A DNA stretch of 47,624 bases from Bacteroidetes bacterium UBA1312 (lineage in GTDB: Bacteria > Bacteroidota > Bacteroidia > Chitinophagales > Chitinophagaceae). The position numbers and the translations under genes were made by a program. Below, piece after piece: positions 15,124 through 23,902 of the stretch. The first letter of the stretch is position 1; every line of letters begins with the position of its first letter. The notes below the pieces were generated by a model. It did not search any database. It saw nothing but the letters and a program-made list of their open reading frames with translations, and had not been told where the DNA came from. Location: positions 619 to 48,242 of the forward strand of contig DBTQ01000007.1 of the NCBI GenBank assembly GCA_002307135.1. Reading direction: 5' to 3'.

Positions 15124-17301
15124 ATGAAAATAAAATTACTCACGCTTTTATTATTAATAACAAATGCCACTTGGGCGCAATCTGTAATCAGCGGTCGAAT
15201 AACGGATCAGAAAGGCGCACCGGTAAAAGGAGCCAGTGTGTCGCTCGATAATACGATTGATGGTGGAACAACAGATAGTACAGGTCATTTTCAGTTTTCT
15301 ACTGATGAGAAGGGAGCCCAAAATTTAATTGTGACTGAAGCAACACATATAACTACAGGTATGCCTTTGAATATTACCGGAGATATAAAAAATATTACAC
15401 TTAGTATGAAAACTTCAATGACCAATTTAAATGAGGTGGTTATTACTGCCGGTGCATTTGAAGCATCTAATGATAAAAATAAATCAATGCTCAGTACAAT
15501 GGATATTGTGACCACAGCGGGAGCAAATGCTGATGTGGTTAAGGCTATTCAGACATTGCCTGGTACTCAACAACAGGGTACACAGACTGGACTTTTTGTA
15601 CGCGGTGGCGATGCAAGTGAAGCGGCGATTATTATTGATGAAATGGTGGTACAGAATGCATTTTTTAGTGGAGCTCCGGGTGTGGCGACACGTAGTCGAT
15701 TTTCACCATTTCAATTCAAAGGAGTGAGCTTTAGTAGTGGTGGTTATAGCGCTCGCTATGGTCAGGCATTGTCTTCTGTATTGGAGTTAAATACACTCGA
15801 CCTACCAGAAAAAAGTACAGTAAATTTAGGATTGAACATGGCTGGTGTCTATGGCTCCGGTAGTAAATTGTGGAAAAATAGTGGTGGTGAAGTATCGCTT
15901 TCTTATAATAATTTGGCTCCATTTTACGCGCTAGCTAATAGTAATGTGACTTACGATAAAGTGCCTGAAGGAATTAATGGTTCTGCTAAATATGCCTGGA
16001 AACCCAACAAGGACGGGTTGTTTAAGGTCATGGTTAATAGTTCTGCATTTAATAGTGCTACTACGGTACCTGATCCGGATTCTTTAAATCAGCAGCTTCA
16101 TTTTGGTATCAAAAGTCAGACTTATTATACCAATGTTTCCTACCGTCAGTTTTTTAAAGAAAGATGGAGTCTATACACAGCAGCGGCCTATAGTTATAAC
16201 AAAGACGATATTGATTATAACAGTGCTTATTCGGGACCATTAAAATTTAAGAATACGGACAATCGTACACAATTTCGTTTAGAGGGGAAATATAAATGGT
16301 CATCACATTTCAATCTGATGGCTGGTGCTGAAGTACAACATTATGCTTATGAAAAGGCAATCGATTCTTCCGGTTTTACTTACAAGCCTAATTATACAGA
16401 AACAAATTTCGCTTTCTATACGGAAGCGGAATGGTCACCTAGTAAAAAGATTGCTTTTCGTCCGGGATTGCGCTACGAGCATAGTGAATTACTACATCAG
16501 GATGTTGTTGCCCCCCGCCTATCATTAGCTATTCGTACAGGAATATATAGCCAGGTAGCTTTGGCAGGAGGTGTGTTTTATCAAAATCCGGACAATCTTT
16601 ATTTAATATCCGGCTATCGCCCAAAATTGCAGGAAGCGGTTCATTATATAGCCAATTATCAGTGGAATAAATCCGACAGAACATTGCGTGTTGAAGTTTA
16701 TTACAAGGATTATAAAGAGCTGGTACGAGAACGTGTGGCTTCTTTTAACCCCAGTCAATACCGTACTTATATCTCTGATACTGTTGATAACTCCGGACAT
16801 GGCTATGCCAAGGGTTTTGAACTCTTTTGGCGTGATAAAAAATCAATCAAAAATTTAGATTATTGGTTGTCCTATAGTTATATTGATACACGCCGCCTGT
16901 ATAGTAATTATCTTGCTGAAGCAACGCCTACTTTTATCTCTAATCATAATCTCAATTTGATTTCGAAATATTATATCGAAAAATGGCAGACTCAAATAAA
17001 TATGACTTACAGTTATGCTACAGGTCGTCCATATTACAATCAAAGCAATCCTAGCTTTTTAGGAGACCGCACGCCCGATTATCATAACTTGTCTTTTACG
17101 GTCAATTATCTGACTCACGTTAAAAAATGGTTTACAGTTATCTATGCGGGTGTTGACAATATTACTAATCGACACAATATCTTTGGGTATCGTTATTCGG
17201 CAGATGGCAGTACCCGAACTGAAATAAAGCCGGCACTGTATCGCAGCTTTTTTGTAGGTGTTAATTTTTCTCTTACAGAATTCAACAAAGACGAATTATA
17301 A
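15124..17301 (+). CDS. TonB-dependent receptor with carboxypeptidase-regulatory-like domain
   Basis: This 725-aa outer-membrane active transporter starts at the ATG at 15124, which begins a clean signal peptide (MKIKLLTLLLLITNATWAQ). An N-terminal carboxypeptidase-D regulatory-like domain follows (SGRITDQKGAPVKGASVSLDN). The plug domain comes next (IQTLPGTQQQGTQTGLFVRGGDASEAAIIIDEM, SARYGQALSSVLELNT). The remainder is a barrel of alternating aromatic strands. The last strand YRSFFVGVNFSLTEF is followed by NKDEL instead of ending in Phe. It is not an obvious SusC (no adjacent SusD gene). A secreted helical protein follows 49 bases downstream and is the likely partner. The ligand is unknown. 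Confidence 0.9.
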   Translation: MKIKLLTLLLLITNATWAQSVISGRITDQKGAPVKGASVSLDNTIDGGTTDSTGHFQFSTDEKGAQNLIVTEATHITTGMPLNITGDIKNITLSMKTSMTNLNEVVITAGAFEASNDKNKSMLSTMDIVTTAGANADVVKAIQTLPGTQQQGTQTGLFVRGGDASEAAIIIDEMVVQNAFFSGAPGVATRSRFSPFQFKGVSFSSGGYSARYGQALSSVLELNTLDLPEKSTVNLGLNMAGVYGSGSKLWKNSGGEVSLSYNNLAPFYALANSNVTYDKVPEGINGSAKYAWKPNKDGLFKVMVNSSAFNSATTVPDPDSLNQQLHFGIKSQTYYTNVSYRQFFKERWSLYTAAAYSYNKDDIDYNSAYSGPLKFKNTDNRTQFRLEGKYKWSSHFNLMAGAEVQHYAYEKAIDSSGFTYKPNYTETNFAFYTEAEWSPSKKIAFRPGLRYEHSELLHQDVVAPRLSLAIRTGIYSQVALAGGVFYQNPDNLYLISGYRPKLQEAVHYIANYQWNKSDRTLRVEVYYKDYKELVRERVASFNPSQYRTYISDTVDNSGHGYAKGFELFWRDKKSIKNLDYWLSYSYIDTRRLYSNYLAEATPTFISNHNLNLISKYYIEKWQTQINMTYSYATGRPYYNQSNPSFLGDRTPDYHNLSFTVNYLTHVKKWFTVIYAGVDNITNRHNIFGYRYSADGSTRTEIKPALYRSFFVGVNFSLTEFNKDEL

Positions 17302-17350
17302 TCGAAACTTAAAATAAAACACAATTTAAATTTCTTAAAACAAAACCAAA

Positions 17351-18004
17351 ATGAAAAAACAAATTTTACTCGCAGCTGCTACTATGATGATTGCTGGCTC
17401 TGCTATGGCGCAGAATTTTACTGAAGTATTGCAGAAAAATTTTACGGCTTATGACACTACTCAAAATCAGCAGCGCAAACTGGAAGCCAGCAATAAGCTT
17501 AACCTGATTGCCAAAAAATTTGATAAGGAATGGTTGGGTAGTTATTATGCTGCTTATGCCAAGGTGGGCTTGACGTACAATGAGCAAGAGGCTGCAAAGA
17601 AGGATGCTTATCTTGATGAAGCACAGACATTTATTGACGATGCTGTTGCACTATTGGGTAAAGACAATGATGAAACGCATGTAGTCAAAGCGATGATCGC
17701 TAATGCACGCATTGGTGTGGACCCTAAAAACCGTTGGCAGAAATATGGTAAAGTTTTTGATGAAAATTTGGATAAGGCAAAAGAATTGAACCCCGAAAAT
17801 CCTCGTATTTACTTGCTTCGTGGTATTAGTAAATTTTATACGCCCAAAATGTTTGGCGGTGGTAAAAAAGCAGCATTACCATATTTCGAAAAGTCGGAAA
17901 CAATTTTTGCTGCCCATCCTGAAACTGATATTGTTAAACCATATTGGGGCAGAGAAACAACTGCTTATTTTATTAATATGACCAAAGTGGAAGAGAAAGA
18001 ATAG
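17351..18004 (+). CDS. Secreted TPR-like protein, partner of the TonB-dependent receptor
   Basis: This 217-aa protein has a signal peptide (MKKQILLAAATMMIAGSAMAQ, cleavage after AQ). The mature part is helical with TPR-like pairs; the segment NPENPRIYLLRGISKFYTPKMFGGGKKAALPYFEKSE resembles the last repeat of small TPR proteins often found in Bacteroidota. It follows the receptor gene by 49 bases with no terminator between, and a bidirectional terminator follows it. It therefore probably forms a two-gene operon with the receptor. The function is unknown; a periplasmic accessory role is inferred from position. Confidence 0.7.
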   Translation: MKKQILLAAATMMIAGSAMAQNFTEVLQKNFTAYDTTQNQQRKLEASNKLNLIAKKFDKEWLGSYYAAYAKVGLTYNEQEAAKKDAYLDEAQTFIDDAVALLGKDNDETHVVKAMIANARIGVDPKNRWQKYGKVFDENLDKAKELNPENPRIYLLRGISKFYTPKMFGGGKKAALPYFEKSETIFAAHPETDIVKPYWGRETTAYFINMTKVEEKE

Positions 18005-18036
18005 TGGTTCATTTATACTATTTCTTTAAAAATAAC

Positions 18037-18066
18037 TAAGCCATCGAATTATCTTTCGATGGCTTA
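18037..18066. terminator. Bidirectional terminator between convergent genes
   Basis: TAAGCCATCGAA pairs exactly with TTCGATGGCTTA (12 bp) around a six-base loop. A T-rich run follows on the plus strand, and an A/T-rich stretch on the other. It sits between the secreted TPR-like gene and rluF, which converge. Confidence 0.85.
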
Positions 18067-18073
18067 ATTGTTT

Positions 18074-19051
18074 TTATTTCCCTTTCTTTTTATTGTTTCT
18101 GAATGCTTTGTAGGAATTGGGTTTGATGGGTTCTGGTGCGGCACGTTCCAACTTGTTCTTTTTAGCCATCGACACTACTTCTTTAGCTTCTGCTACATTG
18201 GCTTTTACATATTGGCGTACTACTTTTTCTTTTGAAGCTTTAGCTGCCCGAGTAGGTGATTCGTCTTTTACAACATTTTTGGCTTTCGTTACATCTACAA
18301 TGGCTGCAGATTTAGGCGCATAAGTCTGAACTGTTTTTTTTGATGTCTCTACAGAGGCCTTCAACTGTGCTACTTCTACTTCATTAAGATTGCGCCATTT
18401 ACCCACAGGAAGTTTGTCCAGTTTAATGTTCATGATGCGGGTACGTTGCAGTGTCATTACAGAATAGCCAAGGTATTCGCACATACGTCTTATTTGTCGG
18501 TTGAGTCCCTGATTCAGTATGAGTTTAAAGCCCTGTCTGCCGACAGCCTGTATTTTACAAGGTGCTGTTTTGGTGCCTAATATTGGTACACCGCTCGCCA
18601 TATTTTGCAGGAAAGCAGCAGTTGTTGGTTTGTTGACCCTTACCAGGTATTCTTTCTCATGTTTATTACCTAATCGTAAGATTTTATTGACAATGTCACC
18701 ATCGTTGGTGAGGAAAATAAGCCCTTCGGAATCCTTATCCAATCGGCCAATAGGGAATATACGTTTGGGGTGATTGACAAAGCTGATGATATTGCCCGGG
18801 ATATGTGTTTCAGTAGTAGAAGTAATACCCATCGGTTTGTTGAGTGCGATGTAGATGAGCTTTTCTTTTTTGCTCTGGCTAATGATACTGCCGTCAACTT
18901 CTACCACATCACCAGGTGTGTACCTATTGCCCAATTGTGCCAATTCATCATTCAACAATACTCTGCCTGCTTCTATGAGTTGGTCTGCAACTCTGCGTGA
19001 GCAGTAGCCGGTATCACTGATGTATTTGTTTAAACTTATTGAATTGTCCAA
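18074..19051 (-). CDS. rluF: 23S rRNA pseudouridine synthase, RluF type
   Basis: RluF-type enzymes convert uridine 2604 of 23S rRNA (and sometimes a tRNA site) to pseudouridine. An S4 RNA-binding domain comes first (SLNKYISDTGYCSRRVADQLIEAGRV). The catalytic domain carries the motif GRLDKDSEGLIFLTNDGD, whose aspartate is the nucleophile, and ends with LNQGLNRQIRRMCEYLGY. A lysine/alanine-rich tail of roughly 100 residues follows and is much longer than in the E. coli enzyme. I place the start at the TTG at 19051 (325 aa). The upstream TTG at 19081 lies inside a -7 box and precedes a poor N-terminus. Confidence 0.9.
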   Translation of the reverse strand: MDNSISLNKYISDTGYCSRRVADQLIEAGRVLLNDELAQLGNRYTPGDVVEVDGSIISQSKKEKLIYIALNKPMGITSTTETHIPGNIISFVNHPKRIFPIGRLDKDSEGLIFLTNDGDIVNKILRLGNKHEKEYLVRVNKPTTAAFLQNMASGVPILGTKTAPCKIQAVGRQGFKLILNQGLNRQIRRMCEYLGYSVMTLQRTRIMNIKLDKLPVGKWRNLNEVEVAQLKASVETSKKTVQTYAPKSAAIVDVTKAKNVVKDESPTRAAKASKEKVVRQYVKANVAEAKEVVSMAKKNKLERAAPEPIKPNSYKAFRNNKKKGK

Positions 19052-19078
19052 AAGAAGGTGATTGAAAATAATGAAGGA

Positions 19079-19086
19079 CAAAGGTA
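19079..19086 (-). promoter_or_regulatory. -7 box of rluF
   Basis: The minus strand reads TACCTTTG, a full -7 match, ending 27 bases before the proposed TTG start at 19051. The -33 element is not clear. Confidence 0.55.
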
Positions 19087-19158
19087 AATAGTTTTGCCCA
19101 AGCTTTGTTGTCGGAACATTATTAAACGAAACCTTGTCCGTTTTTGAACTAAGCTCTG

Positions 19159-20190
19159 CTATTGAAAATATTCGTATTGGAAGCGGAGTAAAACAGTCCG
19201 TTCTAGGGTGGCTGATTTGCGAGCGGTATCCGGTGGAAACCTAAATTCATCATCATTATGGTACGTTGAAAAATAGGTTTCATACAGACCATCTTTGTTG
19301 CTGCTATAGCCATAGCTGGTTCGTGCTACCCTTTCCTGCATCTGATGCATGCCTGTTCCGCATATATATGTTTCATAATAAAAATGAGGTTCAACAAAAT
19401 CACTACCACTTGTAAAACAATCTTTATGATCCGTGCGTTGAAATTGTTTGACAAAAGGATGCTTTTTTAGCTGTTCAGGACCTAAGCCTCTTTTACCTGA
19501 ATCTATAGATGCTATGAAGGTAACGTCTTTGGTCTCTATCTTATTCAGGTAGAGTTTGCTGCTATCATAGTCGGTTTTGAGCCGTTTGTGCAGATAAATA
19601 TGTGTTTCCTTTTTTGAACTGCGAGTTATTGATATTGCGCCTGCGTATTGTTGTTGGCTCAGTTTCTTATTCAGGTAGTGCTCATTGTAATATGCATTCT
19701 GTTCATCCAGCAATGCGCCATTATAACGGTTGATGGTATAAATACGGTCGAAAGAAATGGTAGTGTCGGCATGATGGTAGGAGTAGCGTGTTGTGATTTC
19801 TGTATCTATGCGCATCAGTTTTGTTTGTAGAAAATAGCTCGTTATTACAGTGTCGATAGATTGATGGCTATCGCTGTGCTTTTGCTCTGTAATAAAATAA
19901 TAAAGTCCTGCTCTGCCCAGCTGCACTGTTCGTCCGCTGGTATCCAGTTCCATCTGCCAAAATATACTTTTGTCGTTATTGATGAGTTCAATCTTTTTTA
20001 TTTTTCTGGCCTTGTAGAAATCTGCACTGTAGAAATACACCTGCATGTAATCATTGTGAAGAAAGTGCTTGTCGAATGCATTGTAATGACTCCATGTCAA
20101 AACTCCATTTCGTGCACTAACCGCTAGTTGTTGGCTTAGCGCCAAAACTGGACACAGCACTATTGCTATAAGGAGTAAACTATTCTTCAT
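19159..20190 (-). CDS. Secreted protein of unknown function
   Basis: I do not recognise this 343-aa protein. It starts with a signal peptide (MKNSLLLIAIVLCPVLALSQ). The mature part is rich in Tyr, His, Asp and Lys and alternates short beta-like stretches; its single cysteine pair (DCFTSG, YICGTG) lies in the C-terminal third. No lipobox, anchor or T9SS signal is visible, so it is probably periplasmic. It is divergent from the lipid A deacylase gene, with 132 bases between the two ATGs, and lies alone on its strand upstream of rluF. Confidence 0.75.
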   Translation of the reverse strand: MKNSLLLIAIVLCPVLALSQQLAVSARNGVLTWSHYNAFDKHFLHNDYMQVYFYSADFYKARKIKKIELINNDKSIFWQMELDTSGRTVQLGRAGLYYFITEQKHSDSHQSIDTVITSYFLQTKLMRIDTEITTRYSYHHADTTISFDRIYTINRYNGALLDEQNAYYNEHYLNKKLSQQQYAGAISITRSSKKETHIYLHKRLKTDYDSSKLYLNKIETKDVTFIASIDSGKRGLGPEQLKKHPFVKQFQRTDHKDCFTSGSDFVEPHFYYETYICGTGMHQMQERVARTSYGYSSNKDGLYETYFSTYHNDDEFRFPPDTARKSATLERTVLLRFQYEYFQ

Positions 20191-20322
20191 CAGGATGCTG
20201 AAGTAAAGTTAATGCAATATGATTTTATTATTTTAGGCCACCACAGAATAATGTGGTAAAACATGCGTAAGGCGTGCGTTTTTTGTTCAAACCATTACCC
20301 ATGTATTGCCGTATATAATTGC

Positions 20323-21294
20323 ATGACATTTTATCAAAAGTTTTTTGCTTTTATAGCGTTGATGATAAGTCCATTTTCTACATGGGCTCAAGCGGTGGAC
20401 AATAACGGATTGGAACGCAATATCCATAATGACGGGTATTTTCGATTCAATTACGGCAACGATTATTTCACGGCCACGGATTACTACCTGACCCAGACCA
20501 TTTTTATAGAGTTTGTACACCCGGGTCTGCGCAGGTTTCCGTTGATGAAATTATTGATCCGGCCCGCAAAGTACGAAATGAAGTATGGGCTGGCGGCTGA
20601 GCACAATGGTTATACACCTACCGATTATGTAAGCCCGCAGATATTGTATGGCGACCGTCCTTTTGCGGCTACATTGTCTTTAAAAACTTTTGTAATAGCT
20701 ACAGATGCTGAAAAGAAACAAAGGATTAGTTCTTCGTTGAGTACGGGTATTATTGGCCCGGGAGCCGGTGGTGGTGAAATGCAGACGTATATACATGAGC
20801 ATACACCGAATGCAGTACCGCATGGCTGGCACAATCAAATAGTAAATGATGTGGTCGTCAATTATCAACTGGCTTATGAAAAGCAGGTAATGGCACTGAG
20901 TGATTATATTAATGTTGCGGCTTCGGGTATGGCGCGCGCAGGTACATTGAGTGATAAGGCCAATGTGGGCTTGACGGTAATGGTTGGTGTGTTTAATAAT
21001 CCTTTTCAGTCGATAGCTATAAAAGGACGGAGATTCCAGCTTTATTTATATGACCATCCTGAAGTCAATGCCATAGCTTATGATGCAACATTGCAGGGTG
21101 GGGTATTCAACGGAACGAGCCCTTATACCATATCTGGTGCGGATGTGACGCGGGTGGTTTTTAGAAATAATTGGGGCGTAGTACTACAATTTCATAAACT
21201 ATATTTGGAATATTATCAATCATATATGACTAAGGAATTTCGCACAGGTATGGATATGCACAATGGTGGGATACAGATAGGTTTTGGTTTTTAA
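20323..21294 (+). CDS. LpxR-family lipid A deacylase
   Basis: LpxR enzymes are outer-membrane beta-barrels that remove the 3'-acyloxyacyl group of lipid A. This protein shows the family layout after its signal peptide: FNYGNDYFTATDYYLTQ with the Asn-Asp pair, YGDRPFAATL, and IIGPGAGGGEMQTYIHEH, whose histidine corresponds to the proposed catalytic His. The last strand is MHNGGIQIGFGF, ending in Phe as outer-membrane proteins do. I start at the ATG at 20323 (323 aa), which begins the signal peptide (MTFYQKFFAFIALMISPFS). An upstream ATG at 20263 would add 20 residues with three cysteines and no signal-peptide character. Confidence 0.85.
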   Translation: MTFYQKFFAFIALMISPFSTWAQAVDNNGLERNIHNDGYFRFNYGNDYFTATDYYLTQTIFIEFVHPGLRRFPLMKLLIRPAKYEMKYGLAAEHNGYTPTDYVSPQILYGDRPFAATLSLKTFVIATDAEKKQRISSSLSTGIIGPGAGGGEMQTYIHEHTPNAVPHGWHNQIVNDVVVNYQLAYEKQVMALSDYINVAASGMARAGTLSDKANVGLTVMVGVFNNPFQSIAIKGRRFQLYLYDHPEVNAIAYDATLQGGVFNGTSPYTISGADVTRVVFRNNWGVVLQFHKLYLEYYQSYMTKEFRTGMDMHNGGIQIGFGF

Positions 21295-21454
21295 ATGTGC
21301 TGTTTTTCGCTGATGAAGGTTTTATAATATTGGAAGTGTAGCGACACAACGAAGCTAAAAGTAGTATGGAGATTGGCTTCCTAAAATCTTTTTCAAAATA
21401 AATCTCATTTTTAGAAAAGCTTTCAGCACTTTTGTAACTCAATAATATTTGTAC

Positions 21455-22330
21455 ATGCTTTATTCCATGACGGGCTTCGGTCGCGAAGAATCGACAATCG
21501 AACAATATCAGATAGTAGTAGAAGTAAAATCGCTTAACGGGAAGCAATTAGATATTAATGCACGTCTAGCACCTATGTTGCGCCCTTATGAGCTCGATAT
21601 TCGGAGTTTGCTCAATACAAAGTTGATAAGAGGTACTGTAGATATTAATATTACAGTGAAGCAGGATGGGGTAGCTCGGCCTATGACGGTAAATAAGGTA
21701 TTAGCTGCAAGTTATTACCAAAGTATGAAGGCTATATGTGAAGAGCTGAATTTACCTCAGGAAAACATATTGGCGACCTTGATGTCTATGCCTGAAATAG
21801 TGGCTTCTGAACAGGAGATGCTGCCTGAACAAAACTGGAAAGAGATCAAAGTCTTAATTGTTAAGGCTATTGATAATTTGCTGGCACATCGTCAGATAGA
21901 AGGAGCATCGCTTCGTGAGGATTTGATTAAATGTATCAAAAATATTGAAGATGGTTTGGTGGAAATTTTACCTTTTGAACCATTGCGTATCGAGAAGGTT
22001 CGTGCCAAAATAAATGCTTCGCTAGAGGAGCTGGTTGGTGCTGCAAATGTGGATAACAACAGGTTGGAACAAGAGTTAATTTATTACATTGAGCGTATTG
22101 ATTTTGCAGAAGAAAAAACAAGGTTGCGGCAACATTGCCAGTATTTCAGGGAAGTATTGGATGGCGCTGAAGATGCTAAAGGAAAAAAGCTTGGTTTTGT
22201 TTTACAGGAAGTGGGTCGGGAAATTAATACTTTGGGTTCGAAAGCTAATGATGCCGATATTCAAAAATTGATTGTAGGCATGAAGGATCAATTGGAAAAA
22301 GCGAAAGAACAGGTTTTGAATGTACTTTAG
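21455..22330 (+). CDS. YicC/YloC-family endoribonuclease
   Basis: YicC-family proteins are single-strand-cleaving endoribonucleases involved in small-RNA decay. The diagnostic N-terminus MLYSMTGFGRE fixes the start at the ATG at 21455 (291 aa); a TTG two codons upstream is rejected. The C-terminal DUF1732 region is intact: NRLEQELIYYIERIDFAEEKTRLRQH, GKKLGFVLQEVGREINTLGSKANDADIQ and KEQVLNVL. The 160 bases between lpxR and this gene contain no clear hairpin terminator. gldH follows after 52 bases. Confidence 0.94.
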   Translation: MLYSMTGFGREESTIEQYQIVVEVKSLNGKQLDINARLAPMLRPYELDIRSLLNTKLIRGTVDINITVKQDGVARPMTVNKVLAASYYQSMKAICEELNLPQENILATLMSMPEIVASEQEMLPEQNWKEIKVLIVKAIDNLLAHRQIEGASLREDLIKCIKNIEDGLVEILPFEPLRIEKVRAKINASLEELVGAANVDNNRLEQELIYYIERIDFAEEKTRLRQHCQYFREVLDGAEDAKGKKLGFVLQEVGREINTLGSKANDADIQKLIVGMKDQLEKAKEQVLNVL

Positions 22331-22382
22331 TGGCTCATGGGGATATAATAATTCAATAAAAATATAAAAAGGGATAAGATTT

Positions 22383-22883
22383 ATGTTACGATTTTTATTT
22401 GGTGCAGCATTAATGGTACTCTTATTTTCAGGTTGTTTGCCATCACCTTGCTACCAAAAAACGGTGTCTATAACAGGCAATAAATGGAGCAGTGATTACC
22501 TGCCTAATTTTGTAATAGATATTGAGGATACAACGGTTGCTTACAATATGTACTTTGTAATCAGGCATACCAACGCTTATGCTTACTCCAATATTTGGAT
22601 GTGGATTTATACCAAAAAACCTGGTGATACTACTTTTACTAAAACAAGAATAGAAGTGCCACTGTCTGATGCTGCCGGACATTGGTTTGGCAAGGGTATG
22701 GGCGAAATCTGGGAGCAAAGAATGCCGATTTCGCATACAGACGATCCAAACATACTGAGACAAAAAGGTCGTTATGAAATAAGATTGCAACAAAACATGC
22801 GTGACCCTGTTTTGGCTGAAGTATTACAAGTAGGGCTACGTATTGAAAAGGGTAGTAAGCGCAATACGTTGCAAAATAAATAG
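22383..22883 (+). CDS. gldH: Gliding motility lipoprotein GldH
   Basis: GldH is a lipoprotein of the Bacteroidota gliding/T9SS-associated set. The 166-aa protein has a lipoprotein signal ending LLFSGC (C18). The family segments are clear: NAYAYSNIWMWIYTKKPGDT, RIEVPLSDAAGHWFGKGMGEIWEQRMPI and the end QNMRDPVLAEVLQVGLRIEKG. Together with the T9SS-sorted protein at 13735-14829 it suggests that the cell has a type IX secretion system. It is followed after 13 bases by a histidine kinase gene. Confidence 0.9.
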   Translation: MLRFLFGAALMVLLFSGCLPSPCYQKTVSITGNKWSSDYLPNFVIDIEDTTVAYNMYFVIRHTNAYAYSNIWMWIYTKKPGDTTFTKTRIEVPLSDAAGHWFGKGMGEIWEQRMPISHTDDPNILRQKGRYEIRLQQNMRDPVLAEVLQVGLRIEKGSKRNTLQNK

Positions 22884-22896
22884 TCTTATATAGTCC

Positions 22897-23868
22897 ATGA
22901 AATTTTTTACCACTGTTTATGCGCTTTTACTCTGCTACATTATTGCTGCGCTAAGTTTTTGGTGGATTAGTTTGGGTAAGCAAAGTGTGGTCATTTTTAA
23001 TCAGGAGATGAGCACATTGCGACAAAGCGTGGACAGCAATAGCGCGCCGGTTTTATTTGCTCAGAAGGCGTCGGAAATAGGCTTACGTAAGGTAGCACGC
23101 GGTAACCAATATATTGGCGAAGGTGTTACCTTTTTAGTAGTCATATTGATTGGGGCTGCTGTTGTTTATCATTCTTTTCGACGTAGCATTAACTTATCTA
23201 AACAGCAACGCAATTTTATGTTGTCTGTAACTCACGAGCTCAAGTCGCCAATAGCGGCAATGAAGCTGAGTATGCAAACGATGCAGAAGCACAAATTGGA
23301 TGAAGCCAAACAAAAGCAATTGTTAGGTCGATGTGTGACTGAAGCGGATAGGCTCAATGATTTGTGCAATAATATTTTGATTGCTTCCCAAATGGAAGGC
23401 GGCTTGTATGAAAACGCACCGGAACAAATCGATTTATCGCAACTGTTGCAATATTGCTTTGATGCTTATAATGCACGTTATCCAAATCGCTTTGTTGCAG
23501 ACATTGCGGATGGTATCCATGTATTGGGCGACGAGCTGCTCATACAATTAGCCATTAATAATTTGTTGGAAAATGCAGTGAAATATACGCTTCCGGAGGA
23601 ATTTATAAAGGTTGTATTGACGCGCAATGGTCAGAAGGTATTGCTGCAAATAATAGATAGGGGAGTGGGTATTGCTGACGCAGAGAAGAAGAAGGTGTTT
23701 GAAAAATTTTATAGAATTGGCAGCGAGGAAACAAGGAAAGCCAAAGGAACCGGATTAGGCTTGTACTTGACAAAGATGATTATACAACAAAGTAAAGGAT
23801 CGATCCTCGTTAAAGACAATAAACCATCCGGCTGTATTTTTGAAATAAGCCTGCCTTACAACGTTTAA
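22897..23868 (+). CDS. Membrane sensor histidine kinase
   Basis: This 323-aa kinase has two membrane helices (about 5-25 and 75-92) flanking a short, about 50-residue extracytoplasmic segment. The HisKA dimerisation domain carries SVTHELKSPIAAMK with phospho-acceptor H113. The ATPase domain shows NLLENAVKYTLPEE (N box), DRGVGIADAEKKKVFEKFYR (G1/F boxes) and KGTGLGLYL (G2). No response-regulator gene is adjacent: gldH lies upstream and truA converges downstream. The partner and signal are unknown. Confidence 0.92.
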   Translation: MKFFTTVYALLLCYIIAALSFWWISLGKQSVVIFNQEMSTLRQSVDSNSAPVLFAQKASEIGLRKVARGNQYIGEGVTFLVVILIGAAVVYHSFRRSINLSKQQRNFMLSVTHELKSPIAAMKLSMQTMQKHKLDEAKQKQLLGRCVTEADRLNDLCNNILIASQMEGGLYENAPEQIDLSQLLQYCFDAYNARYPNRFVADIADGIHVLGDELLIQLAINNLLENAVKYTLPEEFIKVVLTRNGQKVLLQIIDRGVGIADAEKKKVFEKFYRIGSEETRKAKGTGLGLYLTKMIIQQSKGSILVKDNKPSGCIFEISLPYNV

Positions 23869-23902
23869 GTAAGTCCACCTTGTTGGCCATAATCTCTAAA
23901 GA

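Noticed and set aside
20263..20322. Upstream ATG of the LpxR-type gene
   Set aside because: The added 20 residues, with three cysteines, would bury the signal peptide; the ATG at 20323 starts it cleanly.
21427..21451. Promoter directly before the YicC gene (CACTTTTG or TAATATTTG)
   Set aside because: The matches are imperfect, and the nearest one would put the transcription start at or after the ATG.
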